64,000 nt of DNA, taken from the NCBI RefSeq assembly GCF_004770995.1, contig NZ_RQHW01000079.1:108628-172627 (forward strand), given 5' to 3'. Shown here one piece after another: positions 1 to 11,018 of the stretch (the stretch's first letter is position 1; every line of letters starts with the position of its first letter). Source of the stretch: Leptospira idonii. Lineage in GTDB: Bacteria > Spirochaetota > Leptospiria > Leptospirales > Leptospiraceae. The translations under genes and the position numbers were made by a program. The notes under the pieces are model-generated. The model was not told where the DNA came from, searched no databases, and saw nothing but the letters and a program-made list of their open reading frames with translations.

Positions 1-113
1 GCCCTCACAATGGAATTGGCCGGCTGGTTTTGGAAGTATTATTCCTGACGACTTAAGTATAGTTTTTTGAATTCGCAGATCCGCCTTTTCGAAGGAACTT
101 CGTCTTCAATATT

Positions 114-1571
114 TTATTGAGAATTTTCCCATTTTAATTTCGGGTATTGAGTTGAAGTTCCGAAATCCCAAACAGCATCGTCCCATGCTGCATACATGGG
201 AACTCCCGCACAACCGTCACTGGAAACGGTTGGACATTGGAGTTGGGTCGTTGTTCTGGGAATCCCTCTTGTGTCATTGTCCGATTGACCTGCTACATCT
301 ATATTATAATAGGCATTTGTTTGAGTGCTTGTTGCCGCTCCAACTAACCCTGATTTATTGGTTCCTGTGGCTGTGACAGGTGCCACTGCATAGGAATTGA
401 TCACTATATCGGCACTCAATTGGGATCTTCCAGTGAGTCCCCCTACATAGTCTGCTCCTTGCACCGTTCCTATAAAATAACAGTTTTCTGTCGTGCTGCT
501 GGCGGATCTTCCCGTCAAACCGCCTGAGTAATTATTTCCGGAGACTGTGGCCTTTACGAATGAACGAACGATTCTATCCCCTCCGAAGTTTTCTCCTAGG
601 ATGCCTCCTGCAAAGTCTCCCGGAGTTTGAACTGTTCCTTCAAAAGAAGAATCGTATATATAAGATGTGGAACCTGAGATTCTTCCCAAAACTCCTCCCG
701 CATAAGATATGTTCGAATAGACAGTTCCTTGAGTGATATGTATATTTTCGAAATATCCCTGCATGTGGCCACCTAAAACTCCCACATAACTATCTCCTCT
801 TACGTTCGGTTTGACTAGATTGATGTTCCTTGCTTGGACGGTCGAGGTGGAAGTTCCTATCAGTCCGATCCTTTGTATTCCAGGGTGATTCATTGTTAGG
901 TTGAATAAAGTATAACCTTGTCCGTCGATTGTTCCTGTAAAAGGCGTGCTGAGATCTCCTATGGGAGTGAAATTAGAGATGGAGGATAAGTCCAAATCTT
1001 GGATGATTTTATAGTTAGAGTTAATGTGTGTAATATGAAATGTGGCGATGGATTGAAGTTGGCTCGGATTACAGATGATATACGGATCACCGATCGTTCC
1101 TGATCCGGTGGAAATGGTGGAATCGGCACACGGATTGGGAACATCTATTTTGATCTGCAGTGTCGTTTCCGCATTTCCGGAAGCGCTGGAAAGACTAACT
1201 TTAAAGTCCGTTAATGGAATGATTTCTTTCGGGATTCCTGAAATTTCACCAGTGGTCGCTTGGATCGACAGACCTTTAGGTAAATCGGGTTTGATGGTAA
1301 AGTTGGGGTTGTCCTGTTTGATCGTGATGGTTGGCGTCAAAGAAACGGATTCTTTCGTGCGTAAGGAAAAAGGAGATCCTGGATAAGAGAAGCTGGTAGA
1401 TCCGCAAGAGATTTGATTGGCGATACAGAGCATAACTCGAATGTCCATCAATTGGTCTTGAGGCGACTTTTTGAGCTCAGGGAAACAGTGAGTTAAGAAG
1501 AAAAAAGAAAATATTGAGAAAACGAGTTTTGCCGGTTGGAAAAAAATAATTGCAAGTCGTTGGTTTCGCAT
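114..1571 (-). CDS. GLUG-repeat, Ig-like surface lipoprotein
   Basis: A 485-residue exported protein. The N-terminus is a basic then hydrophobic signal ending in FLTHC, so Cys29 is the likely lipidation site; the relaxed lipobox is usual for spirochaetes. Residues about 85-140 contain LPKGLSIQATTGEISGIP, the signature of the He_PIG putative Ig fold. From about residue 155 the sequence GTIGDPYIICNPSQLQSI opens a GLUG-type beta-helical region with repeated GGLTGRS and GGVLGRIS motifs, as in adhesin-like surface proteins. No catalytic motif was seen. It is separated from pntAA upstream by 227 bases, so it is probably transcribed alone. A role at the cell surface is inferred; the ligand is unknown. 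Confidence 0.7.
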   Translation of the reverse strand: MRNQRLAIIFFQPAKLVFSIFSFFFLTHCFPELKKSPQDQLMDIRVMLCIANQISCGSTSFSYPGSPFSLRTKESVSLTPTITIKQDNPNFTIKPDLPKGLSIQATTGEISGIPKEIIPLTDFKVSLSSASGNAETTLQIKIDVPNPCADSTISTGSGTIGDPYIICNPSQLQSIATFHITHINSNYKIIQDLDLSSISNFTPIGDLSTPFTGTIDGQGYTLFNLTMNHPGIQRIGLIGTSTSTVQARNINLVKPNVRGDSYVGVLGGHMQGYFENIHITQGTVYSNISYAGGVLGRISGSTSYIYDSSFEGTVQTPGDFAGGILGENFGGDRIVRSFVKATVSGNNYSGGLTGRSASSTTENCYFIGTVQGADYVGGLTGRSQLSADIVINSYAVAPVTATGTNKSGLVGAATSTQTNAYYNIDVAGQSDNDTRGIPRTTTQLQCPTVSSDGCAGVPMYAAWDDAVWDFGTSTQYPKLKWENSQ

Positions 1572-1744
1572 ATTGTTTCCAGGGTGGCCGCAGTCAGTCG
1601 GAAGAAAACCCCCCGAGCGTCCGGACAGACTAGATATTAGGCGCTATAAAACTGAACATGTCAATTTATTTTTCAGATTGTGCTGGGTTTTGAATATAGT
1701 AAAAAAAGCTAGAGTTATGTCGAGATAGGCGAGTGATTGATGTT

Positions 1745-1778
1745 CGTTTTTAGTCCAGAAATTTCTGAACTAAAAACG
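1745..1778. repeat. 34-bp near-perfect palindrome downstream of pntAA
   Basis: The arms CGTTTTTAGT and ACTAAAAACG flank CAGAAATTTCTG, with only one mismatched pair in 34 bases. It starts 21 bases past the pntAA stop, between that gene and the lipoprotein. The T-runs lie on the 5' side of the stem on both strands, so this is not a textbook intrinsic terminator. It may act as a processing or termination hairpin at the end of the long operon, or as a protein-binding site. The remaining intergenic sequence (1572-1798) shows no gene. Confidence 0.6.
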
Positions 1779-1798
1779 ATTCAGTTGTGATTAGGGAA

Positions 1799-2923
1799 TT
1801 AGCCTAACAAAGCAAGTGTGGGTTTGTGGCGAACTGCTCCTGCATCTGCGATCAAACAAGCGTCGATGATTTCATCCTGCATATTGATCGAAAATTGTTT
1901 CTCTTTGTTCACAAACAATTTTAAGAAGTTGAGAATGTTCTTCGCATACATCTTACTTGCATCCATCGGTTGAGTGCTAGGAAGATTGGAATTTCCAATG
2001 ATCGTCACTCCACCTTGAACGATTGTTTTGTCGTTTTGAGTGTATTCACAGTTTCCACCGTTCACAGCTGCAAGATCCACGATTACGGAACCTTGTCTCA
2101 TGGAATCCACCATCGCTTTTGTGATGAGGACAGGAGCTTTTTTTCCAGGAATGAGAGCTGTAGTGATGATGATATCCGCTTTTTCTGCATATTTTGCGAT
2201 CGCATCTTTCTGACGGTTTTTGTAGTCTTCCGTTTGCTCGACCGCATAGCCACCGCTTTGTGAAGCATCTGCAGCACCTTCTACTTCCACGAATTTAGCA
2301 CCTAGAGACATACACTGTTCTTTTACTTCCGGTCTGGTGTCGAATACGTCTACAACGGCACCGAGACGACGAGCAGTTGCGATTGCTTGTAATCCTGCTA
2401 CACCCGCTCCTAAAATCAAGGCTCTGGCAGGAGTGATGGTTCCCGCAGCGGTAGTCAACATAGGGAAAAATCTGCTGTAATTGGAAGCTGCCAAAAGCAC
2501 TGCCTTATAACCGGAAACAGTCGCTTGCGAACTGAGAACGTCCATAGATTGAGCGCGTGTAATACGAGGGATGGTATCCATAGAAAAGATCTTAGTATTG
2601 GAAGCTGCTAATTCTTTGATTTTCTGAGGCTGCGCCAAAGGAGAAAGAGTTCCGATATAGATTTTTCCGTTTCCGATTTGTTTTGCGGTGTCCGCATCGA
2701 TCGGATGAATGGAAATCACCAAGTCGGAGTCGGAAAGAATTTGATTTCTGGAAGCGACCTTCGCTCCCACTTTTTCGTAATCTGCATCGGAAAAATAGGC
2801 ACGTTCGCCCGCTTTGGTTTCTACAGAAACGGTAAAACCCAATTTCTGCAATGCATCTACGATGTCAGGAGTGATGGAAACTCTGTTTTCAAATGATGGT
2901 TCTTGGATTGCGCCTATTTTCAT
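1799..2923 (-). CDS. pntAA: NAD(P) transhydrogenase alpha subunit, domain I (split type)
   Basis: This is the soluble NAD(H)-binding subunit of proton-translocating transhydrogenase, which exchanges hydride between NADH and NADP+ at the inner membrane. The start KIGAIQEPSFENRVSITPDIV is typical of the alanine dehydrogenase/PntA family. The Rossmann motif LGAGVAGLQAIATARRLGA lies near residue 170, followed by a conserved FDTRPEVKEQ. At 374 residues it matches the split PntAA form that lacks the membrane domain. The partner genes pntAB and pntB are not adjacent: the next gene downstream is an unrelated lipoprotein. It starts 2 bases after the UDP-glucuronate decarboxylase gene ends, so it is probably co-transcribed with it. 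Confidence 0.85.
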   Translation of the reverse strand: MKIGAIQEPSFENRVSITPDIVDALQKLGFTVSVETKAGERAYFSDADYEKVGAKVASRNQILSDSDLVISIHPIDADTAKQIGNGKIYIGTLSPLAQPQKIKELAASNTKIFSMDTIPRITRAQSMDVLSSQATVSGYKAVLLAASNYSRFFPMLTTAAGTITPARALILGAGVAGLQAIATARRLGAVVDVFDTRPEVKEQCMSLGAKFVEVEGAADASQSGGYAVEQTEDYKNRQKDAIAKYAEKADIIITTALIPGKKAPVLITKAMVDSMRQGSVIVDLAAVNGGNCEYTQNDKTIVQGGVTIIGNSNLPSTQPMDASKMYAKNILNFLKLFVNKEKQFSINMQDEIIDACLIADAGAVRHKPTLALLG

Positions 2924-2925
2924 AT

Positions 2926-3858
2926 TTAAACTCTTTTTCTAAAATATTCGATGGTTTTTTTTACTCCGTCTAACAGAGGTACTGTAGTGGAGTAATTTAA
3001 TTTTTCTTTAGCTAAGGAAAGATTCGGTTTTCTTCTGGTTGGGTCGTCTTGAGGAAGAGGAAGATAGACGATTTTAGATTTGGAACCCACTTCTTTGATC
3101 ACAAGTTCCGCCAATTCCTTCACTGTGAATTCTCCATCGTTTCCTAAATTCACAGGTCCGATGAAATTGTCGGTGTTCATCATTTTTACGATTCCGTTCA
3201 CCAAATCATCCACATAACAGAAAGAACGTGTTTGGCTTCCGTCTCCGTAAATGGTGATGTCTTCGCCTTTGATCGCTTGCACGATGAAATTGCTGACAAC
3301 TCTTCCGTCGTCCGGGATCATTCTTGGTCCGTAAGTATTAAAAATACGAATTACTCTAATATCTGTTTTGTGCTGTCTGTGGTAGTCGAAACAAAGAGTT
3401 TCCGCAACTCGTTTTCCTTCGTCGTAACAACTGCGGATTCCGATCGGGTTTACGTTTCCCCAATAGGATTCCGTTTGCGGGTGCTCCAAAGGGTTTCCAT
3501 AGACTTCACTTGTGGAAGCTTGCAAGATGCGGGCTTTCACTCTTTTGGCAAGACCTAGCATATTGGTCATACCCAAAACATTCGTTTTGATGGTTTTGAT
3601 GGGGTTGTGTTGGTAGTGGACAGGCGATGCAGGGCAGGCCATATTATAGATTTGATCCACTTCCAATTTGATCGGATCCGTGATGTCATGACGGATCAGT
3701 TCGAATTTCGGGTTTTCGATCAAATGTTGGATATTTTCCTTTCTTCCTGTGTGAAAGTTATCGATTGCGATGACTTCATTGCCTTCTGCAAGCAGCTTTT
3801 CACAAAGATGGGATCCGATGAATCCGGCGCCACCGGTAATTAGGATGCGTTTTGCCAT
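2926..3858 (-). CDS. UDP-glucuronate decarboxylase (UDP-xylose synthase family)
   Basis: An extended SDR enzyme of 310 residues that should convert UDP-glucuronate to UDP-xylose for surface polysaccharide. Directly visible are the NAD-binding [10 protein letters not shown] at the N-terminus, STSEVYG around the catalytic site, and [13 protein letters not shown], where YDEGK is the SDR YxxxK pair in the form typical of UXS enzymes. The frame is open for 47 more codons upstream, but the start at 3858 ([10 protein letters not shown]) matches the family and the extension resembles no known domain. It lies between the M50-like gene (50 bases upstream) and pntAA (2 bases downstream). A dTDP-glucose dehydratase is less likely. 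Confidence 0.85.
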   Translation of the reverse strand: MAKRILITGGAGFIGSHLCEKLLAEGNEVIAIDNFHTGRKENIQHLIENPKFELIRHDITDPIKLEVDQIYNMACPASPVHYQHNPIKTIKTNVLGMTNMLGLAKRVKARILQASTSEVYGNPLEHPQTESYWGNVNPIGIRSCYDEGKRVAETLCFDYHRQHKTDIRVIRIFNTYGPRMIPDDGRVVSNFIVQAIKGEDITIYGDGSQTRSFCYVDDLVNGIVKMMNTDNFIGPVNLGNDGEFTVKELAELVIKEVGSKSKIVYLPLPQDDPTRRKPNLSLAKEKLNYSTTVPLLDGVKKTIEYFRKRV

Positions 3859-3908
3859 TGAGATTCTATATTTGGAAGGCTTGCCTCTCCGGCAAATTAA
3901 AAAAATCT

Positions 3909-4793
3909 CTAATACTGTGACTGTCTGTCTCCCGGAGGAAGCAGGTCCGGGGGAATTACGACTCCGCTTTCCGGGTCGACTCCTCTTTTTTCCAACCACA
4001 TCTTTGCCTCTGGGCTCAGTTGGTCCGGGAATTTCTCAAAACGATCCAAACCCAAATTTTCTTCAAAAGAATCCGCAGGAACTGAATCTTTCAAGGATCC
4101 TTTCAGGAAAAAATAGATGATCCCTATGCTGAGAAGAGACCAAAGAGTGGCGATGAGATAACCCAAAAATAAAACGGCGATCGGCACTTCTTCGTGGGAT
4201 AGATCTTCCGGAGTGAGTCCGGACATCCAAAAGGCGAGAATTCCCGCATCCGTTTCGGGGAGTTTGTCCGCAAAGTCGGAAAGATCGTAGATGGAGTAGA
4301 GAGATATGCTAGTGCCTAGAAATACGAGAGTCAAAATCGATATAGATTCACCTAACATTCCTATGACTAAAACTCCCACTCCCCAGAAAATTCCGGTGAA
4401 GTAGGCTAATTCGCCTAGCTTAGAATAAATGACACTGACGGAGATCAAAAGGAGTCCGAAAAGGATCAAAGTTTGACGCGCATTTTTTCCTGCAAACCCC
4501 AGTTTGAGAAGCAGGCCTCCTACAAGGGAGGATCCTATATAACCTGCGGATACCACCAAGATGAAGGAACCTCGAAATGACGCAGGAGTCGCAATCGTTT
4601 CTCCTCCTTCATTCCCGTGCAGAGCGATCCCTTTCACCATACCGCCGGTAAACAATGCGGCACTGGCATGGCAGATCTCATGAATGAGTACTACGAATTC
4701 TTTTAGATACGATGTTACATGGTGATCCCAAAAAGCGACAAGGCTGAGGATCAACGAAAGAAAGATCGCAAATTTGACCGGTTTGTCAGACAT
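3909..4793 (-). CDS. M50-type membrane zinc peptidase-like protein
   Basis: A 294-residue polytopic membrane protein. After the first hydrophobic segment it carries [17 protein letters not shown], an HExxH zinc site followed by the small-residue and TGG pattern of Peptidase_M50B proteins. Several further hydrophobic segments run to about residue 240, and the C-terminal 60 residues are hydrophilic. I did not identify the second metal-ligand motif with confidence, so proteolytic activity is not proven. It lies 18 bases downstream of the SpoIIE phosphatase gene in the same direction. The substrate is unknown. Confidence 0.65.
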   Translation of the reverse strand: MSDKPVKFAIFLSLILSLVAFWDHHVTSYLKEFVVLIHEICHASAALFTGGMVKGIALHGNEGGETIATPASFRGSFILVVSAGYIGSSLVGGLLLKLGFAGKNARQTLILFGLLLISVSVIYSKLGELAYFTGIFWGVGVLVIGMLGESISILTLVFLGTSISLYSIYDLSDFADKLPETDAGILAFWMSGLTPEDLSHEEVPIAVLFLGYLIATLWSLLSIGIIYFFLKGSLKDSVPADSFEENLGLDRFEKFPDQLSPEAKMWLEKRGVDPESGVVIPPDLLPPGDRQSQY

Positions 4794-4811
4794 AGCCTTT
4801 CTGATTATCGG

Positions 4812-7181
4812 CTAGTTTTCCCGGAAAGAGAGACCAATAAAAGTAATATCGTCCGTTTGTTCCTTCGATCCGCGAAATTGTAGGATTTTATTTTCCAGGG
4901 CACTAGGGATCTCTCGGACACTCAAATCATCGTGAAAATGTAAAAACTCGATTAAGGATTCCTCTCCGAACAGTTCTTCGTTCTCTCCGAACGTTTCAGT
5001 AATACCGTCGGAAAAAAGGAATAGTTTTGTGCCGGATTGGAGACGCAGTTCTTGGGCTTGGTAATCCGTTTCCATGATTCCTAAAACTCTTTGGGTTTTC
5101 GGATGGGTGATGATGTTTCCGTTTTGTTCCATTTCCAAAAGCGCTAAGTGGCCTGCATTGATGAATTTGAATGTTTTTTCTTTCGAATCCAGAACTCCAC
5201 CTAACAAAGTCATGAATTCGTTTCCTTTGTAACGAGCGCGGAAGAAGGAATTGATTTCTCTGAAAAGTCCTTCCAAAGAAGTTCCGTTTCTCAATTGTTC
5301 CCTGACAATCCCTTTGATGGCACTGACTAAAAACCCGGTACCTAAACCGTGCCCCGCAACATCACCTAACAAAATGATCATTTTACTGGAGGATACAGGA
5401 ATGATATCCAAATAATCTCCCGAGATACCTACGGCAGGTTTGGAGATATAACCGTATTCTATGTTTTTGATTTCGCTAGGGAGAATCAATCGAAGAGTGT
5501 TGTCGACGATGGATGCTGTTTGGATGTCTCTTACGATTTTTCTTTTTTGGATTTCCGCTTCCAGCAGGCTGTAGTTCTCCAAAAGCATTCCTGAAATTTT
5601 CACCACTTCATTGATGAATTTCAATTCTCCGATGGAAAAATATTTTTTATCCGCCTTCTCCCCTAAAAGAATCATCGCTTTAATGTTCTTTTTGCTGGAG
5701 GAGAGATCGTAAGCAGGGAAGGCCAACTGGACCCCCAAACCTTTTAAAAAATTATAAAGAGTTTCTCGTAGTCCGATTCCGTATTCGAGATGGGAAGTCA
5801 CTGTCACTCTATCGTTGTTTATGAAGTAATTCCATATCTCCGATTGGGAAGGGATTCTCATAAAGTTGATATTGCGTAGATCGGTTCTTGCGAATTGATC
5901 TCCCGGAATGAGTATGATGATGTTAGAAACGTTCAACGTTTCCATAACGGTTCGATTTATGGAAAGAATCGTTTTTCTCATCGTGATGGGAGAAGAAATG
6001 AGTTCAGTAATTTTATCGATTCCTCTACTCAATGTTTTGTTTTTTTCAAAGAACCAATAGTCGATCCATTGTTTGGTTTTAAGTTTGATGGGGATCAAAT
6101 AGGAAGTGAGGATGAGCAAAAAAAGTAAATTGAGAAACCATCGATCTTTCAAGTAAGGGACTGGGAAAACGAAATCCAGAATCAAAACGATTCCCCCGTA
6201 CAAACCTGCCGTCAAAGTAACTAAAACAATTGTTATAATGGTAGGAGTGAAGATTACGAAAGAAGGAACGAAGGTATATCGATATGTTCCGTAAAAGAAA
6301 GTGATGATGAACAGTACATACGTCAGGAAAAAAAGATATCTGGGTGCGAAGAACCAAGGATGTCCGTTGAAAAAAATCAAACTGATCGGAAGGCTGATGT
6401 ACAAACCGATGGAAATCAAAAGAGAGATTCTTTTGAAAAGAGCTTCGTTTTGAGGTTTGATTCGGATCAAGTCCGAAAAGTTCATCCCTAAACTCACCAA
6501 TCCGAAAGTGGCATTGAGCCCGTGAGCGATCGTAGCCATTTTCTCCAAAAGCGCCATGTCTGTCGTTTCTTGAGAAGCGACAATGGCGACTACAAAAGCG
6601 ATGATCATCTGAGGAAGAAGCCATTTGGAAGGAATTTCCTTCCCTCGTAAGCGATAGATTAGGTGGTAATTTAAGAAAGCGCCTATATAGAGAGAAAAGA
6701 AGAACGGAAAAATAGAATTTCGGTAAGCAAGAATGAAAATACTGGTAAGAAGAGTTATTCCTAAATTGAAGAAAAAGGCGAAGATCAAACCGTCTCTTGT
6801 GGAATAATAAAAATAAACGGCAGCGATTAGAGTGAAAAAGGCCAAAAATAAATCGAAATAAAATACATTCAAAATCTCTAATTTTTGAAATTGGACGAGT
6901 TTGAATTCGCGAGCTTTATAATTTCCTTCCTCGTCCAAAATCCGGACCGAGTAGTAATCGTCAAAGGCGGAAAGTTCCCTTTTTTCGAAACGGGTTAGAT
7001 CGTCTTTATGAGCCTTTTTACCCCAAAGATCCTTGTTGTCTTCTCCTACGTTTATGATCAGACCGGAAGAATAATAAAAGAATGGCAGTCTAGTCGTTGT
7101 TTGTTGGATTCCAATGAAGGAAAAAAACAATAATAGAAAAAACAGAAATGCGGAAAAGATAGTAATGGCAAGTTCTCTCAT
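4812..7181 (-). CDS. membrane-bound SpoIIE/PP2C-type serine phosphatase
   Basis: A 789-residue signalling protein: one N-terminal helix, an extracytoplasmic stretch to about residue 105, then a block of membrane helices to about residue 380, a GAF-like region (about 400-560) and a C-terminal SpoIIE PP2C domain. The metal-binding motifs are intact: GISGDYLDI near residue 588 and LGDVAGHGLGTGF near residue 605, plus NAGHLALL and a late DDITF. Proteins of this type dephosphorylate anti-sigma-antagonist or similar phosphoproteins. The start overlaps the upstream degenerate SpoIIE-like gene by 4 bases, implying translational coupling. The input signal is unknown. Confidence 0.85.
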   Translation of the reverse strand: MRELAITIFSAFLFFLLLFFSFIGIQQTTTRLPFFYYSSGLIINVGEDNKDLWGKKAHKDDLTRFEKRELSAFDDYYSVRILDEEGNYKAREFKLVQFQKLEILNVFYFDLFLAFFTLIAAVYFYYSTRDGLIFAFFFNLGITLLTSIFILAYRNSIFPFFFSLYIGAFLNYHLIYRLRGKEIPSKWLLPQMIIAFVVAIVASQETTDMALLEKMATIAHGLNATFGLVSLGMNFSDLIRIKPQNEALFKRISLLISIGLYISLPISLIFFNGHPWFFAPRYLFFLTYVLFIITFFYGTYRYTFVPSFVIFTPTIITIVLVTLTAGLYGGIVLILDFVFPVPYLKDRWFLNLLFLLILTSYLIPIKLKTKQWIDYWFFEKNKTLSRGIDKITELISSPITMRKTILSINRTVMETLNVSNIIILIPGDQFARTDLRNINFMRIPSQSEIWNYFINNDRVTVTSHLEYGIGLRETLYNFLKGLGVQLAFPAYDLSSSKKNIKAMILLGEKADKKYFSIGELKFINEVVKISGMLLENYSLLEAEIQKRKIVRDIQTASIVDNTLRLILPSEIKNIEYGYISKPAVGISGDYLDIIPVSSSKMIILLGDVAGHGLGTGFLVSAIKGIVREQLRNGTSLEGLFREINSFFRARYKGNEFMTLLGGVLDSKEKTFKFINAGHLALLEMEQNGNIITHPKTQRVLGIMETDYQAQELRLQSGTKLFLFSDGITETFGENEELFGEESLIEFLHFHDDLSVREIPSALENKILQFRGSKEQTDDITFIGLSFREN

Positions 7182-8452
7182 TGCACAACCGTCTCTTGAA
7201 AACTGAATTTTAGGATGGGTTCTTTCCCTTGAAGGATCAATATGGGTCCTTTTTCCATTTGAATCATATTTTTCCAGCCGATGCTGGCGACCACTTCCTC
7301 ATTGTCGTTTTCACGAGTGATGCGAAGTTGTTTTCCTTCTTGGATCAAATACAATTCGCTGTACCCGATTTTGCCTATGATGAGTTCGTAACGATCTTTC
7401 CATTCCAATTTTTGAAATGTAGATTGAATCAAAGTTTTGATGTCGGAAAAACCTTTTAAAATTCTGAGTTGGGATTGGGCATACACCACACCTAAAATAT
7501 AAGAAAGAAGAATTCCTATATGTTGGTAACTTCTTCCCGCATTCAAAACAACGAAGAACCAAGATCCATCCTCCACTTGGAAAAACTCCACAAGGTTTCC
7601 GTGGCTTCTAGGATAAGCTTTGATCATCCAACCTGGAAGTTCGGGAATGGTTCCCGTTTCCAAAAGGTTCTGCACTCTTTCCGCATACTCCGCTTCTTTT
7701 CTGTATTTTTTATTTTCGGCGATATGATAAGAGAGAATATGATTGTGAATGGTTAGAGCAGATTGGCCAGCTAACAAAGATAGAGTGTGTGCCGCATCCG
7801 CATTGGGAATATTGGAAACAGCTAAAAAACCGAATAATTTTTCCCGAAACAGAAACGGATAAATATAATTCGCATGTAGTTCCAAAAAATCTCCGTTGAT
7901 TTCGGGAGAGTGGATGGCTTCCGTCACCGAGGCTCCCGATTTTTTACTTCTTAGGAATTCCTGGAAGTTTTGTTTTACTTCGATGTCTTTGGTAGGGCTG
8001 AGTTTTTTTTGTCGGCCTCGGAAGTAAGTATGAAAAGAGAATGTTCCTTTCGGAGAAAGGACCGCCATCGTTCCCAATTGGCTTTCCGTGATTTTCACCA
8101 TATCGGGAAACACATGTTTTACGAGAGCATCGTAATTGAACTGTTTGATTGCCTGTCGAAAAGATTCCGCATCTTCAGTGAGATATTCGGAAAGAAAACG
8201 AACTCTTAGACTTTTCGCCATCCTCTCGATGAGAGGGAGATAAATCACGATAGAGATAGCGGCCACAAGAATGAAAGTGAGTTCCAAATGATAGGTGAGG
8301 GAACGAGGGATTTGTTTATACACCACATAGTAAGTCGCAAAAACAATGAAGATATAGAGAGTCCTAGTTACGATTGTGGTGATAGACACCTTCAATTGGT
8401 AACTGGAAGGAAGCAGAGACTTGATCCATTGTTTTAGTTTATGGAACTTCAT
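7178..8452 (-). CDS. membrane protein with degenerate SpoIIE-like domain (probable pseudophosphatase)
   Basis: About 424 residues: two hydrophobic segments (roughly 25-45 and 60-80), a GAF-like middle and a C-terminal region that follows the SpoIIE layout. EYAERVQNLLETGTIPELPGW matches the linker that precedes PP2C domains. The metal motifs are gone: where the neighbour has GISGDYLDI this has HGNLVEFF (about 286), and where it has GDVAGHG this has LNAGRSYQH (about 302). The protein is therefore unlikely to be a phosphatase. The start at 8452 is chosen because its ATG overlaps the argJ stop as ATGA; an 18-codon upstream extension lies inside argJ. It overlaps the active phosphatase gene by 4 bases. 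A regulatory or scaffolding role is inferred. Confidence 0.7.
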   Translation of the reverse strand: MKFHKLKQWIKSLLPSSYQLKVSITTIVTRTLYIFIVFATYYVVYKQIPRSLTYHLELTFILVAAISIVIYLPLIERMAKSLRVRFLSEYLTEDAESFRQAIKQFNYDALVKHVFPDMVKITESQLGTMAVLSPKGTFSFHTYFRGRQKKLSPTKDIEVKQNFQEFLRSKKSGASVTEAIHSPEINGDFLELHANYIYPFLFREKLFGFLAVSNIPNADAAHTLSLLAGQSALTIHNHILSYHIAENKKYRKEAEYAERVQNLLETGTIPELPGWMIKAYPRSHGNLVEFFQVEDGSWFFVVLNAGRSYQHIGILLSYILGVVYAQSQLRILKGFSDIKTLIQSTFQKLEWKDRYELIIGKIGYSELYLIQEGKQLRITRENDNEEVVASIGWKNMIQMEKGPILILQGKEPILKFSFQETVVQ

Positions 8453-9603
8453 GTAGTGTAATAGGCGTTCTCTTTGATGTAACCTTCGGTTAAATCGCAG
8501 CTCCAATATGTTTTTTGCACATTTCCGCTTCCTAACTCGACCGTAATGACGATCTCTTCTTCTTTTTTCAGATACTCGGCAATCTTTTGTTTGGTGATTG
8601 CATCCGCTCCTTTTACGGGAATGCCTCCCAGATAAATGGAAAGTTGATCGTAAGGAATCGGTTCGTCGAACACTTTACCCACAGCCATCACGAATCTTCC
8701 CCAGTTAGGATCTCCTCCGTAAATAGCCGTTTTGATCAGAGGAGAGTTTAAAATTGATTTGCCGATTTTGTTCGCTTGATTTTCGTCTCTAGCTTGTTTG
8801 ACGGTGAGTTCTAGAAGTTTAGTCGCACCTTCTCCGTCTCTAGCTATTTTTTTCGAAAGATCGATGGCGATGGACTCCAGATGTTCGTAGAATAGATCAT
8901 CCGAAATGGTTCCCGCAAGGCCGGAACACATAAGCACGACCGTATCACTTGTGGAAGTATCCGAATCGATTGTGATGCAGTTATAAGAACGATCCACGGC
9001 TTTTTTCAAAAGTCCTTTGATGTCTCCCGATTCAGGAAGGAAGTCTGAAATGATATAAGACAACATGGTCGCCATATTCGGTTCGATCATACCTGCCCCT
9101 TTCGCCATTCCGAACATCACTCCATTAGACGAACCGTTTTGAATCTCCCTGTAGGAGATTTTTTTACGGGTATCTGTCGTCATAATCGCTTCCGCAACCT
9201 CATCCAGATTTCCCGGTTTTAAGTATTGTTTGGCGGTTTGGCAGGCAGGGATGAGTTTTTCCATAGGAAGAGGAACTCCGATGACTCCTGTTGAAGAAGG
9301 AAGAATATTGCGGGGATCGATGGAGAGTGATTTGGCGACTTCTGCGCAGATTTGATAGGAATCGTCGATTCCCTGTTTACCTGTGGCAACGTTCGAATTT
9401 TTGGAATTAATAACGATCGCTTGTAGTTTTCCGTCTTGGATATGATCTCTCCCGACAATGATGGGAGAACCGGGATAATTATTTCTAGTGAAGACTGCTG
9501 CCGCCTGACAGATGTTCTCTGAATAAATGACTGCGAAGTCTAAGGTATTGTCTTTAATTCCTATATTTCTGCCGAAGGAGTGAATTCCAAGAGGGTATTT
9601 CAT
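8449..9603 (-). CDS. argJ: glutamate N-acetyltransferase / amino-acid acetyltransferase ArgJ
   Basis: ArgJ transfers acetyl groups between N-acetylornithine and glutamate in the cyclic arginine pathway. The self-cleavage site NMATMLSY is present near residue 190; its Thr is the nucleophile of the mature beta chain. GGDPNWGRF near the C-terminus and STGVIG upstream are also family motifs. The start at 9603 (MKYPLGIHSF) fits the family better than a 12-codon-longer start. It lies 50 bases below the histidine kinase gene and overlaps the next gene as ATGA. Its position inside a signalling operon is odd for a biosynthetic gene. Confidence 0.88.
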   Translation of the reverse strand: MKYPLGIHSFGRNIGIKDNTLDFAVIYSENICQAAAVFTRNNYPGSPIIVGRDHIQDGKLQAIVINSKNSNVATGKQGIDDSYQICAEVAKSLSIDPRNILPSSTGVIGVPLPMEKLIPACQTAKQYLKPGNLDEVAEAIMTTDTRKKISYREIQNGSSNGVMFGMAKGAGMIEPNMATMLSYIISDFLPESGDIKGLLKKAVDRSYNCITIDSDTSTSDTVVLMCSGLAGTISDDLFYEHLESIAIDLSKKIARDGEGATKLLELTVKQARDENQANKIGKSILNSPLIKTAIYGGDPNWGRFVMAVGKVFDEPIPYDQLSIYLGGIPVKGADAITKQKIAEYLKKEEEIVITVELGSGNVQKTYWSCDLTEGYIKENAYYTT

Positions 9604-9653
9604 ATTCAAATTTCCAATGCCACAATAAAATTGGGGCATCTAGGTTACTAAAC

Positions 9654-11010
<1,357 letters not shown>

Positions 11011-11018
<8 letters not shown>

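Noticed and set aside
2..70. Possible C-terminal end of a plus-strand gene entering from the left (frame 2, stop at 68-70)
   Set aside because: All three plus frames end soon after the window start and none shows a recognisable motif over about 20 codons.
2926..3999. 47-codon N-terminal extension of the UDP-glucuronate decarboxylase
   Set aside because: The family starts at [10 protein letters not shown]; the extension overlaps the end of the M50-like gene and looks like an out-of-frame shadow.
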